Source: Planctomycetota bacterium
GTDB taxonomy: Bacteria > Planctomycetota > Planctomycetia > Planctomycetales > Planctomycetaceae
Direction: 5' to 3'
Length of the DNA: 64,000 nucleotides
NCBI GenBank assembly: GCA_022600195.1
Contig: JAHZKX010000045.1
Coordinates: 248,001 to 312,000 of the forward strand
The notes under the pieces were generated by a model, which searched no databases, had not been told where the DNA came from, and was given only the letters and a program-made list of their open reading frames with translations. The translations under genes and the position numbers were made by a program. Position 1 is the stretch's first letter, and every line of letters starts with the position of its first letter. Positions 27,626 through 36,173 of the stretch are shown one piece after another.

Positions 27626-28456
27626 TTAGTAATTATAAGCAGGATTCTTGGGATTGAAGTCAGCATCTGTCAATCCAGTATTCGTACGGATGTTTGTATA
27701 ATAATAATCTTCCACCAGTTCCGGAGCCCCTCTTCTCTTAGTGGGCCAACCATATTGCTGTACGCGAACCGGCAGATTCGTCGCTTTATCGATATACAGC
27801 CTTGTCATCTGAAAACGAAGCCCCTGCTTTTGTTGCGGGTAGCTGGTTTCAAGAACTTTGCACTGCGTGCTGCCAAGTTTTGCATTAGGGAAATATTTGA
27901 CAACGACACCTGCATCAAGTTGTTGCTCTTCTTTCCATTGCTTCAAAATCTGATACAACATTTTCCGAATGCCAATGGTCGTGATTGGGTAGCGGCTTTC
28001 ATCCATTGCCTGGGGACTATTGGGTTGAAGCGAGACTGTTCCAATTAATCCTTTAATTCCTGTTTCATGTGCAAGGATCTGATTTCCATTGCGACCATGG
28101 AAATAGATGACTTCTCTGCCGTCATGTGGCTTCTTAAAATTCAGATACACACTTAAGGGTTGCTCACGAAACTTGATTTGAATCGTATGCATGGGCTGCA
28201 TTCTTCGGCCCACTTTTTCCTGTTTAATGAAGGTTGCTTGAAAGTCTTTAATATTAGACGTTTCTTCATAGCTCTGCATGGCGAGTCGAATTACTGGATC
28301 GAGTTTGTGTTCCGCGTTGGGACCTGCGGCGATCAGTAAATTGACCTGAGCCAGATACGCAGTCACTGTGAGAGTGAAAGCCCCGGCGATGGTAGCCACC
28401 TTCTTAATCTGGTGTGCCAGTTTGTTGCTTGATTGGTAAGTGTTTTGTTTTACCAT
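27626..28456 (-). CDS. DUF1571 family protein, secreted or membrane-anchored
   Basis: From the ATG at 28456 the protein has 276 residues, with an N-terminal membrane or signal segment (about residues 20-45) and a C-terminal DUF1571-type region that resembles the LolA-like fold (KYFREQPLSVYL-type strands, conserved DGREVIYFHGRNG). Function is unknown; the family is common in planctomycetes. The start with an AGGGAG twelve bases upstream was preferred over the longer open frame to 28525. The upstream gene is divergent. Confidence 0.8.
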   Translation of the reverse strand: MVKQNTYQSSNKLAHQIKKVATIAGAFTLTVTAYLAQVNLLIAAGPNAEHKLDPVIRLAMQSYEETSNIKDFQATFIKQEKVGRRMQPMHTIQIKFREQPLSVYLNFKKPHDGREVIYFHGRNGNQILAHETGIKGLIGTVSLQPNSPQAMDESRYPITTIGIRKMLYQILKQWKEEQQLDAGVVVKYFPNAKLGSTQCKVLETSYPQQKQGLRFQMTRLYIDKATNLPVRVQQYGWPTKRRGAPELVEDYYYTNIRTNTGLTDADFNPKNPAYNY

Positions 28457-29155
28457 TGAATTTCGTGACTCCCTTTGTCGAAATCCTCTTGCTTCTGACT
28501 CATTTTGACAAGAAAAAATGGTCAAAAGCTAGTAAGAAATATAGACCACTCTGTAAAAGGTGATTTTTCTATGAATCCCCTATTGTGAAACGACAGGGGC
28601 TCATAATTTGATGTCGAGAGTAGATTCTCTCCGTGAATCGGCTCGACACATCATTATTAATCGAACTTATTGGCAAATCGTAATTACTTAGATCGCGTGT
28701 TCTCTTCGTTTTTTCGCAAATTGTCAAGAGATATTCTTTATATTCTCTCTTTTGACATTCAGCAACTTAGTACCTGGATTTCGTTTCAGGATACATTATC
28801 TATTTTACCATAAGTTAAGTGGCAGTTAACGTAATGAAATAAGTGAGATTTACTTATTTATTGAAATAAGGAGATTCTCAGAAACTCCAATTGTCGGTTT
28901 TCTGGTATTTCTGTATGATCCGCCGCCTTGAGTCAGGCCCTTTGAGTTGAAACAATCTCACAGAGTTTTTCTCAATAAAGGTTAGTCAGTGTTTTGCCAG
29001 TTCAGTAATCAATGTAAAACAATCCCTGATTGACAAATTTTGTGGTTGACCACGATGGTTTCTGGAAAACCAGACAGTGAGAGCAAGGAGTGTTCTTATT
29101 GTTCAAGTCGGATAGTTTCCGATAGCGTGATTGCGAACATGGAGGAGAAACGCAA
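28457..29155. other. AT-rich divergent intergenic region
   Basis: Nearly 700 bases without a gene. A 15-16-base direct repeat (28835-28850 and 28862-28876), an inverted repeat at 28853-28870 and the palindrome GTGGTTGACCAC at 29042-29053 could be regulatory. No promoter is convincing by itself. Confidence 0.4.
28835..28876. repeat. Direct repeat pair in the DUF1571 divergent region
   Basis: TGAAATAAGTGAGATT at 28835-28850 and TGAAATAAGGAGATT at 28862-28876 differ by one base. The inverted repeat CTTATTT/AAATAAG (28853-28870) overlaps them. Confidence 0.5.
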
Positions 29156-30055
29156 ATGCGCTCCAAATCAAATGACTTTTTTTCAACAGTGCTGATGCTG
29201 ATACCTTTGGTTGCAGTTCCGATGCTGGCCATATTTGGTATTCCCGAAATTGCACCTGTGAAAAAGTCTTCAATCAATGAAAATGATCTATTTGATAGTG
29301 AAGGATCTTCTCGTTCCCAGTTCGAAGAAATTTCATTTGATTCTTCATCACATGAAATTGATTTAGGGGGCGAAGGAAATCTCTCCGGCCAATCCCGTTC
29401 AAATCAAAATCGGGGAGATCGCGGGGGCTCTTTTGAGAAAATGGCTTCTTCTCGAAAAGATGCTCTCAATCGAGAGGAATGGTTACCTCCCGCGGGTGCT
29501 TTGGAAGGATGGGAATTGGAAGAAGTTCCTTCCCAACTGAATTCAGATCAAAAAAGTGTCAAATTAAAATCGGCGGGATCGTTGCCAAAATTCGCTTTGG
29601 ACAAGAATCCCATTCAGCAGGCGGCCTTCGAAGAAGGGCGACCCTCCTCAAATTCAGTGACGCCTATTGGACAGGAGATTCGGCAGGTAGAGAACGAAGG
29701 GAATCCCTTTGAACCGTCTGCGCAGGCTCAATTAGCACCAACAGAGCCTTCCTCTGTCCCTGCCAGACAGGCTGCAGTGAAGGAAGTGGATCAACAGTTT
29801 CGCATACGAGCTGAAACGATGTTACGTCGAGACCCGGCAACCTGGAGCGCTGCGGTTCAAAAATTGAACGACCTGGGTATTAGAGATTATCGTCTAGAAC
29901 CGGGTGTTCGTCCGAACGAATTTTTGTTTAGCTGTTCCTATTCTCCACCCAATAATCCACGAATCTCAAGACGGTTTGAAGCAGAAGCGCTGGACCCATT
30001 GAAAGCTGTGATTAAAGTTTTGCAGCAGGTTGATGAGTGGAGTCGTAATAAGTAA
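29156..30055 (+). CDS. Hypothetical membrane-anchored protein, unknown family
   Basis: The 299-residue protein has a GGAGGAG ribosome site, an N-terminal hydrophobic segment (residues 10-28) and then a long polar, serine/asparagine-rich region (40-190) that is probably disordered. The last 90 residues (about 210-299) look folded, with alternating charged and aromatic residues and IRDYRLEPGVRPNEFLFSC. I recognise no domain. It may sit in the membrane with most of it outside. The gene is divergent from DUF1571 and ends in a strong terminator shared with the Flp-like gene. Confidence 0.7.
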   Translation: MRSKSNDFFSTVLMLIPLVAVPMLAIFGIPEIAPVKKSSINENDLFDSEGSSRSQFEEISFDSSSHEIDLGGEGNLSGQSRSNQNRGDRGGSFEKMASSRKDALNREEWLPPAGALEGWELEEVPSQLNSDQKSVKLKSAGSLPKFALDKNPIQQAAFEEGRPSSNSVTPIGQEIRQVENEGNPFEPSAQAQLAPTEPSSVPARQAAVKEVDQQFRIRAETMLRRDPATWSAAVQKLNDLGIRDYRLEPGVRPNEFLFSCSYSPPNNPRISRRFEAEALDPLKAVIKVLQQVDEWSRNK

Positions 30056-30074
30056 ATTGATGCGTTCTATAAAA

Positions 30075-30114
30075 AAACAGCCCGCTTTGAATGATCGTTC
30101 AAAGCGGGCTGTTT
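30075..30114. terminator. Strong bidirectional terminator
   Basis: A 17-bp perfect stem (30075-30091 with 30098-30114) closes a six-base loop, with A-run on the left and T residues on the right, between convergent genes. Confidence 0.88.
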
Positions 30115-30151
30115 CATTTATGAATCTCAATTTAGATTTGATTGAGATAGA

Positions 30152-30574
30152 TCATGCTTCATTTTTCTTTTTCTTGTTTTTGTTTTTCCGCTTGATGGAT
30201 TTCTTTTTTTCCATTTTCTTTCGCAGTTCTTCGGACTTGGGAGGCGCCTTGCGTTTGATAGTGGACTGTTTCTTTGCCGCCTTCTCAGCACGCTCAATTT
30301 GTCCACAGAGATCGGCGCGGGAAATCTCAACATCCTGCTGTTGATAAGAAGAACCAGCAGTCCAGGCCCGGCAGCTTTGGTGCCCTTCAACGTGATAACT
30401 TTGATCCAGGCTACGAATGGCGAGGCCAAATTCAACCATTTCATCATTAATGGCCGTTGAAGCAGCACTCAATCCAACCGTTGCACCAAGTACGCCCACA
30501 GTTCCCAGCACGACGAGTTCAGCTGACATCACCAAGCCGGCTTCGTCACTCCAGAATTTTTTTAACAGATTCAT
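30152..30574 (-). CDS. Flp-like pilin-type membrane protein with basic tail
   Basis: From the second of two tandem ATGs (30574, seven bases behind GAGAGG) the protein has 140 residues. The N-terminus has the Flp/TadE-like form: short basic start, acidic DEAG, then one hydrophobic helix (residues 13-45, AELVVLGTVGVLGATVG). The C-terminal third is extremely lysine-rich (KRKNKNKKKKNEA). The helix suggests membrane insertion or assembly into a fibre, and the basic tail may contact surface polymers or nucleic acid. No tad/pil genes are adjacent. Confidence 0.65.
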   Translation of the reverse strand: MNLLKKFWSDEAGLVMSAELVVLGTVGVLGATVGLSAASTAINDEMVEFGLAIRSLDQSYHVEGHQSCRAWTAGSSYQQQDVEISRADLCGQIERAEKAAKKQSTIKRKAPPKSEELRKKMEKKKSIKRKNKNKKKKNEA

Positions 30575-30642
30575 CATCAAACCTCTCAGAAAGCGGTGAC
30601 AGTTCAATTACGAGCGAGGTGAGAGTGAGTTCCGCCTGTTCC

Positions 30643-30681
30643 GATTGTATCGATTGTTCGGATAATAGGGATTGTATCGAT
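30643..30681. repeat. Twelve-base direct repeat GATTGTATCGAT
   Basis: GATTGTATCGAT occurs at 30643-30654 and again at 30670-30681, 27 bases apart. The second copy includes the -10 box of the minus-strand promoter. Confidence 0.6.
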
Positions 30682-30698
30682 ATATTTCGGTATGTAAA
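30671..30698 (-). promoter_or_regulatory. Promoter of the Flp-like gene
   Basis: On the minus strand TTTACA (30698-30693) and TACAAT (30676-30671) are 16 bases apart, with a leader of about 90 bases to the start codon. Confidence 0.5.
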
Positions 30699-31080
30699 TA
30701 TAGGTAGAATAAAAAGATTGGAAAACAGTCTGTTTTGTTGTCAATAAAATCTATAAGTACATATAAGGAAAAGAGATAGCGAATATTGATGTTCCTGTTC
30801 TTGTAGTGGATCTTATAGTGTCTAGTATTGGGATGCGTGATTGAAGGTCAGTTTGAAGTAGTTTGAATACCTGTGTTTTTGCTTTGGTTTTCTACTGGGC
30901 CAGAGATTTCTCAGCAAAAACATGTGAAGGTGCAGGCACACTTACCGATGATTCAAAAGAAATTTAAAGGAGAGAAACCCTTTATACTTGCCTGATTTGT
31001 ACTTTCGGGACATGATCGTATCGATCAAAGATCCAAAACTCCCGTATTCAGCAACAGATCATGAGAAGGGTAAGCCCAGC

Positions 31081-32367
31081 ATGTCATCACAGCAATCACC
31101 ATTAGTCATTGGTATTCGACTTTCAACAATGATGTTCCTCGAGTTCTTTGTATGGGGAGCCTGGTACATGACCGTGGGCAACTATATGAAAGCCCACGGA
31201 ATGGAAAGTAGTATCCACTGGGCCTATACCGTAGGTCCGATTGCTGCAATTATTTCTCCGTTCATATTGGGCATGGTGGCAGATCGTTTCTTTTCTTCGG
31301 AACGAGTACTCGGGGTATTGATGATTGTTGGCGGAGCAGTCCTTTATTATGCCCCAAGTGTGGTGGTGGGCAAGACTGGAGAAGGCAGCACTACCTTCAT
31401 CCTGTTGCTGCTATTACACATGTTATGCTTTATGCCAACATTGGGGCTGACCAATACGATTGCCTTTTCCCATTTAAAGAACCAGAAAGTCTGGTTTCCT
31501 TTAATCCGAGTGTTTGGAACGCTTGGCTGGATTGTTGCTGGTATCATCGTCAGTAAATACTTGGAGGCTGATGCTTTACCAATACAATTTTATGTTGCAG
31601 GGGGAGTGAGTGTTCTGATGGGAATTTACAGTTTAACGCTGCCTCACACTCCGCCTCCATCTAAAGGAAAAGCAGTTTCCATCCGCGATATTCTGGGCTT
31701 AGATTCGCTGGCCCTGTTAAAAAATCGTTCATTTCTAATATTTATGGTGAGCTCTTTACTCCTCTGCATACCGTTATCCACTTATTATGTGTATACACCG
31801 ATCATGATGGGTGATGCCGGATTGGAGAACCCTGGGTATCAAATGACATTCGGTCAAATGTCCGAAGTTGTGTTTATGGTCTTGATGCCGCTCTTTTTTA
31901 AATTTCTGGGTGTGAAACGTATGCTACTGTTTGGCATGTTTGCCTGGGTAGTCCGTTACGCCTTGTTTGCAGCAGGTGCACCTGAAGGAGTTTACTGGAT
32001 GATCATTTCCGGAATTGTGCTCCACGGTATTTGTTATGACTTTTTCTTTGTCACAGGGCAAATTTATGTCGACCAGGCTGCAGGACCTGCCATTCGGGCT
32101 CAAGCACAAGGATTTTTGGTATTGGCAACACAAGGGTTTGGAATGTTGGTAGGAGCTCAGATCAGTGGCTGGTTATTTAACAGAATCGTTACAGGTGAAG
32201 GGGCAGCTAGTCTACCGACTTGGCAAACTTTTTGGATTTATCCTGCAGTGGCAGCATTTGTGATTATGGTTATCTTTATGCTCTTGTTTAAAGATGATTC
32301 CAAGGGATCGCAGGAGATCAGTGAAGAGGATGTCGCAAAAGCCGCCAGTAATGAAGAGATGGTTTAG
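31081..32367 (+). CDS. MFS transporter, nucleoside permease NupG-like
   Basis: From the ATG at 31081 the protein has 428 residues and about twelve membrane helices. The N-terminus (IGIRLSTMMFLEFFVWGAWYMTVGNYM) is characteristic of the NupG/XapB nucleoside:proton symporter group of the major facilitator superfamily. It would import nucleosides or related compounds across the inner membrane. The longer frames from 30988 and 31012 would add an unrelated polar extension. A terminator follows at 32393-32428. Confidence 0.88.
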   Translation: MSSQQSPLVIGIRLSTMMFLEFFVWGAWYMTVGNYMKAHGMESSIHWAYTVGPIAAIISPFILGMVADRFFSSERVLGVLMIVGGAVLYYAPSVVVGKTGEGSTTFILLLLLHMLCFMPTLGLTNTIAFSHLKNQKVWFPLIRVFGTLGWIVAGIIVSKYLEADALPIQFYVAGGVSVLMGIYSLTLPHTPPPSKGKAVSIRDILGLDSLALLKNRSFLIFMVSSLLLCIPLSTYYVYTPIMMGDAGLENPGYQMTFGQMSEVVFMVLMPLFFKFLGVKRMLLFGMFAWVVRYALFAAGAPEGVYWMIISGIVLHGICYDFFFVTGQIYVDQAAGPAIRAQAQGFLVLATQGFGMLVGAQISGWLFNRIVTGEGAASLPTWQTFWIYPAVAAFVIMVIFMLLFKDDSKGSQEISEEDVAKAASNEEMV

Positions 32368-32392
32368 CCCGGCAAAATGGGACAATAAGATG

Positions 32393-32428
32393 AAAGCCCC
32401 CTGTACAAGATGTGCAGAGGGCTTTTTT
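32393..32428 (+). terminator. Rho-independent terminator after the NupG-like gene
   Basis: AAAGCCC (32393-32399) pairs with GGGCTTT (32419-32425), with a further CTG/CAG inside across one mismatch, and a T-run follows. Confidence 0.75.
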
Positions 32429-32462
32429 AATTAGCTCAAGGTGCGAAGCAACTCTAGAACGG

Positions 32463-33890
32463 TTATCGACCAGGTGGTCGGGATACAGGTGCTTGCTGCA
32501 ACCGAACTGGCATCATCGATTCCACAAGAATGTATTCGCCCCGTAATTCAGATCGGAACCAGCGTTTACCTGTGACTCCCATGGAGCGTCCCAAGGCAGA
32601 ATCCAGATTAATTTGAGGAGACACCGGTTGTAAATACGCAAGAAATTGTCCATTGGGAGCCACCAGAGCGTGGGTGGGCATACCCTGTCGAACATTTCGT
32701 AAACGTCGCACAATACCTGCTCCCGAGAACTGGGGCTGAGTTGGTTTCGTAGGCTGAGTCGTTGCCCCTGGTTGGGGAACCGTGGGTTGAGGGGCACTTG
32801 GTTGAGGGAGAGGTGTCAGCTGTGGGTTCGGAGACGGAGGTTCCGTCGCGGGTTCAGGTGTGGGAGGAAGTAACGAACCCGTTCCCGCCGCGTTTTCCGG
32901 GTCTGGATAGCGACTGGTTTTATTTTGATCGGGTGCCATTGAGACCAATGCTGCATCTCGTTTACTGGTTTCTTCTGCCAATTTGAGAAAATCCTGAAAT
33001 TCTGCCTGCACCTTTCGATAACGGTCGACGGCATCCAGTCTTAAATCAATTTTACTGGCAATGGCAGGATGTTTGATTTCCTGCTGTAATGTTTTGTAAT
33101 CTTGCTCTAATGCATTTAAGTCCCACGCCGTCGGCTCTGCCTCTATCATGGCGCGAAATTGTGTATCGATGGTTTTGATGGCCTGTTTGGCAGCAGCCAT
33201 TTGATCGACTTCCGGAACACTTCGACGCGCTGAGCCATCAGTGGGAGTTTTGATCATTTCCTGTTGAGGTCTTGCAGAATGATTTTGTGTGATGCCTTCA
33301 CTAAAGGGATCTTTCCCACTATTGGCAATTGGGGCATCGAATGGGGCAGGTGCACTTTTCCCTGGTTGAGATTGGTTGGCGGGAACCAATAAATGCCCTT
33401 CCATCCAGCGCCATTCTCCCTTTGGTGGTTTGATTTGATACATCAAGATATTGCCAAATTCAGAGCCAACATTTTTACTACCAAGAATCGTGACTTCATC
33501 ATTTTTAGAAAGGCGAATCTGTTCGACGTCACGGTTTTCACCAAAAGCACTACCGACTCGAACCACGACACCATTTTCCATGATCCGACCACGATTGGCG
33601 GCCATTTTTTGTACGTATTCTGCGCGAATCCAACTGAAACTTCCTTGTGGTGGGGTAATCATGAACCACCCACCCGGATCATGTCGATGAACAGTTACGC
33701 GGCTACCCCTTTGGAGTTTGAGCGTGGGATAATAACGGCTTCCGTTGCCGCTTCTTACCAGCGCTTCCTCTGCGTTCACAATCGCTTCGTAAGGGAACGT
33801 GTGTTTTTTGGCAGCGACTTCTTCTGCCAGGCAGAGAAGTAGACCTGTTATTAATAAAGGTGTCAGGATCCATCGGTCTAAAGGACACAT
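32463..33890 (-). CDS. Secreted protein with two SH3-like domains and proline-rich linker
   Basis: The 475-residue protein has a signal peptide (about residues 1-27), then two bacterial SH3-type repeats (about 32-95 and 98-165), each with an alternating hydrophobic pattern and Arg-Ser/Gly turns (ALVRSGNGSRYYPTLKL; VVVRVGSAFGENRDV). A coiled-coil-like stretch follows (220-310), then a proline/threonine/glutamine-rich linker (about 340-400) and a folded C-terminus. SH3 domains in such proteins often bind cell-wall peptides. It is divergent from the Skp-like gene. Confidence 0.8.
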   Translation of the reverse strand: MCPLDRWILTPLLITGLLLCLAEEVAAKKHTFPYEAIVNAEEALVRSGNGSRYYPTLKLQRGSRVTVHRHDPGGWFMITPPQGSFSWIRAEYVQKMAANRGRIMENGVVVRVGSAFGENRDVEQIRLSKNDEVTILGSKNVGSEFGNILMYQIKPPKGEWRWMEGHLLVPANQSQPGKSAPAPFDAPIANSGKDPFSEGITQNHSARPQQEMIKTPTDGSARRSVPEVDQMAAAKQAIKTIDTQFRAMIEAEPTAWDLNALEQDYKTLQQEIKHPAIASKIDLRLDAVDRYRKVQAEFQDFLKLAEETSKRDAALVSMAPDQNKTSRYPDPENAAGTGSLLPPTPEPATEPPSPNPQLTPLPQPSAPQPTVPQPGATTQPTKPTQPQFSGAGIVRRLRNVRQGMPTHALVAPNGQFLAYLQPVSPQINLDSALGRSMGVTGKRWFRSELRGEYILVESMMPVRLQQAPVSRPPGR

Positions 33891-34443
33891 GGAATAAGCC
33901 TCCGTGCTGACTTGATACAGCCCATTTGAATAGGTTTAATTGTGGTGTTGTAGGTGATTGTAGAAACAGGATTGTTTTTGAATCACGAGTCGAAAGGGAT
34001 TCGAATGAGGGATAGGTAGAGATCGAGAATTTGAAAGAGGGGCGTTTGATAATGGATTTTTTATTTTATGGCAAGACCAAAAAAGAGATGGAATGGGAAA
34101 AAACGTTTCAAATCTGTAAAAAGGCTTTTAAAACCCCGTTCAATGGATTTTGATTAAAATTCCCAACTAGGGAATAGATAAAGGAATGCCCACTTTTTCG
34201 TATTGACGTAAAATTCAAACTATGCAAAATTATCGCCCTCTCAGTATGGTCAGTTTGGTTCCTCTATCAGGAATTCCGCTGCATTATCAAAATAAAATTG
34301 TATATTTAAAAGGTTTTGATTACGAAGTTGTCATCCAGAGGCTGGGTATTACTTCGTTACCAGATAGAGAAAAATTTCAATTCGTTTGATTGCCACTATG
34401 GAGAGTGGTCTATTCTGCAAATCTGCAAAGGAGTGCTTCGGTC
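33891..34443. other. Intergenic region upstream of the outer-membrane gene cluster
   Basis: Contains an inverted repeat ATTCCC/GGGAAT (34159-34175), a TTGACG box at 34203-34208 and a small open frame at 34222-34389. Promoters for both divergent genes must lie here. Confidence 0.4.
34222..34389 (+). CDS. Possible small protein (55 residues), unknown
   Basis: An ATG-started frame of 55 codons has a protein-like composition (MQNYRPLSMVSLVPLSG at the start, then a mix of aromatic and charged residues). It has no ribosome site and starts 14 bases after a TTGACG box, so it may be chance or part of a leader. It lies 54 bases upstream of the Skp-like start. Confidence 0.25.
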   Translation: MQNYRPLSMVSLVPLSGIPLHYQNKIVYLKGFDYEVVIQRLGITSLPDREKFQFV

Positions 34444-35091
34444 GTGAAAAAGTTATTAACATCAGTTACCGTTCTTGCCATCGTGGGTTGTTTTTCCTGT
34501 TTCATTGAAGCAGCGTCTGCACAAGCTCCCGCACAGCCCAATGCAAAAGCAGCAGAACACAAAGTGGGCCTGATTGATATGGCGCATGTGTTCAAACACT
34601 ATGAAAAATTTACAGCGCTGCGTGAAGAATTAAAAACAGAAATCCAGCAAAGTGATGGTAAAGCCAAGTCGATGGCTGAAAAAATTCAAGCCATTCAAAA
34701 AGAAATGCAGGATTTCAAACAGGGAAGTCCCGAGTATCTCGCTCGCGAAAAACAGTTGGCACAGGCTGCCTCCGACTTTGAAGCGTTTCGAAAAGTGGCT
34801 CAGCGCGATTTCCTTCGTAAAGAGTCGCGGATCTATCACACCATTTATATGGAAGTGACGGATACGGTCAAGAAGTATGCCAAAATCTACAATTATACTT
34901 TGATCATGCGGTTTAATCGGGAAGATCTCGATACCGACGATCCGAAGAAACTGATTCAAGGCATGAATCGTCAGGTGGTTTTCCACCGGGCCGATGATGA
35001 CATTACTCTGTCTGTTCTGGATTACCTGAATCGCAGCTATAAGCCAAAAGCATCAGCCACTCGGCCTACACCGGGCACACCAAAACGCTGA
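34444..35091 (+). CDS. OmpH/Skp-like periplasmic chaperone
   Basis: The protein starts at a GTG (34444), ten bases behind AAAGGAG, and has 215 residues. A signal peptide (about residues 1-26, ending SAQA) is followed by the Skp motif VGLIDMAHVFKHYEKF, a long coiled coil (about 50-135) and a conserved C-terminal segment. Skp carries unfolded outer-membrane proteins through the periplasm. It is directly upstream of lpxC, lpxA and a dehydrogenase in the same direction, which fits an outer-membrane biogenesis operon. Confidence 0.85.
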   Translation: MKKLLTSVTVLAIVGCFSCFIEAASAQAPAQPNAKAAEHKVGLIDMAHVFKHYEKFTALREELKTEIQQSDGKAKSMAEKIQAIQKEMQDFKQGSPEYLAREKQLAQAASDFEAFRKVAQRDFLRKESRIYHTIYMEVTDTVKKYAKIYNYTLIMRFNREDLDTDDPKKLIQGMNRQVVFHRADDDITLSVLDYLNRSYKPKASATRPTPGTPKR

Positions 35092-35207
35092 TACACTTGC
35101 TTCTTGAGCATTCTTGTTGGATGCAGGCAGGCGTATCAGCCAGCCTGCATCCTTTTTGCGATTTTTTCAGCACGACATTTAGAATTTCTCCATCGAAGGA
35201 GCAGGCA

Positions 35208-36089
35208 ATGCGAACTCGGAATCAGAGAACGCTGGCCAGATCATTGGAATGTACCGGAGTTGGGATTTTCACCAATGCCGATGTGAAGATTCGTTTTTGC
35301 CCGGCTCCCGAGAATCATGGCATTCAATTTGTTCGTACCGATCTGGCTGGTTCCCAGCCGATTCCTGCATTGATTGAATATGCCGTTTTCAAACAGCGAC
35401 GGACGGCCATTGAGTTTCAAGGTGCATCGGTCGAAATGATAGAGCACGTCATGGCTGCATTAGCAGGCATGCAGATCGATAATTGTCGTATTGAAATTAA
35501 TGCTCCCGAGGCACCTTGTTTTGATGGTTCATCACAAGAGCTGTCGCTGGAATTTCTGGAAGCAGGTATTGTCGAACAACCATTCAAAAGAGACGTGATT
35601 TGCATCGAACAACCGGTGTCTGTCGAAGATGATTCCGGTAGTTTTATTCAGGCAAAACCGTTGAATCGATCTGTAATGGCTGTGGGCTATTATCTGAATT
35701 ATGGTGAAGATTCACCTATTCCGCCACAGTGCCTGACACTGGAAATTAATCCTGATACCTGGATGAACCAACTGGCATTCTCTCGTACTTTTGTACTGGA
35801 AGAGGAAGTCGAAGCCATGCGTGGTTTAGGTTATGGATTGAAGCTGTCTGCGGAAGATCTACTGGTCATCGGACAACAGGGTGTAATCGATAATGAATTA
35901 AGAACATTGGATGAATGCGTTCGTCACAAAATATTAGATTGCCTTGGCGATTTTGCTTTGATCGGTTGCGACCTGCAGGGTTATTTCTGTGCACAGCAGT
36001 CAGGGCATGCACTAAATCGGGAATTGATCAAAAAAATTAAATCAACACATCAATCTCGTTTATCTGAAACAGCTTGGAAAGTTGCTTGA
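35208..36089 (+). CDS. lpxC: UDP-3-O-acyl-N-acetylglucosamine deacetylase
   Basis: From the ATG at 35208 (AAGGAG six bases upstream) the protein has 293 residues. Zinc ligands His80, His240 and Asp244, catalytic Glu79 and the general acid His267 (SGHALNREL) are all present. The N-terminal GVGLHTG motif of E. coli is GVGIFTN here, so the conserved His19 is a phenylalanine (residue 21). LpxC makes the committed step of lipid A synthesis. It lies between the Skp-like gene and lpxA. Confidence 0.92.
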   Translation: MRTRNQRTLARSLECTGVGIFTNADVKIRFCPAPENHGIQFVRTDLAGSQPIPALIEYAVFKQRRTAIEFQGASVEMIEHVMAALAGMQIDNCRIEINAPEAPCFDGSSQELSLEFLEAGIVEQPFKRDVICIEQPVSVEDDSGSFIQAKPLNRSVMAVGYYLNYGEDSPIPPQCLTLEINPDTWMNQLAFSRTFVLEEEVEAMRGLGYGLKLSAEDLLVIGQQGVIDNELRTLDECVRHKILDCLGDFALIGCDLQGYFCAQQSGHALNRELIKKIKSTHQSRLSETAWKVA

Positions 36090-36173
36090 AAATTTAAGCT
36101 TCGTTTAATTTACAACATTTGTTATTCATATTCTGGTACGTCGTTGACTGCAGATTTTTTTAGGATGTCGAAC

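Larger units (their letters stand above)
30575..31080. other. Intergenic region upstream of Flp-like and NupG-like genes
   Basis: Contains a minus-strand promoter and repeats at 30643-30698, and otherwise AT-rich sequence with no gene. An open frame extends from the NupG-like gene up to 30988 but is not used. Confidence 0.5.
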
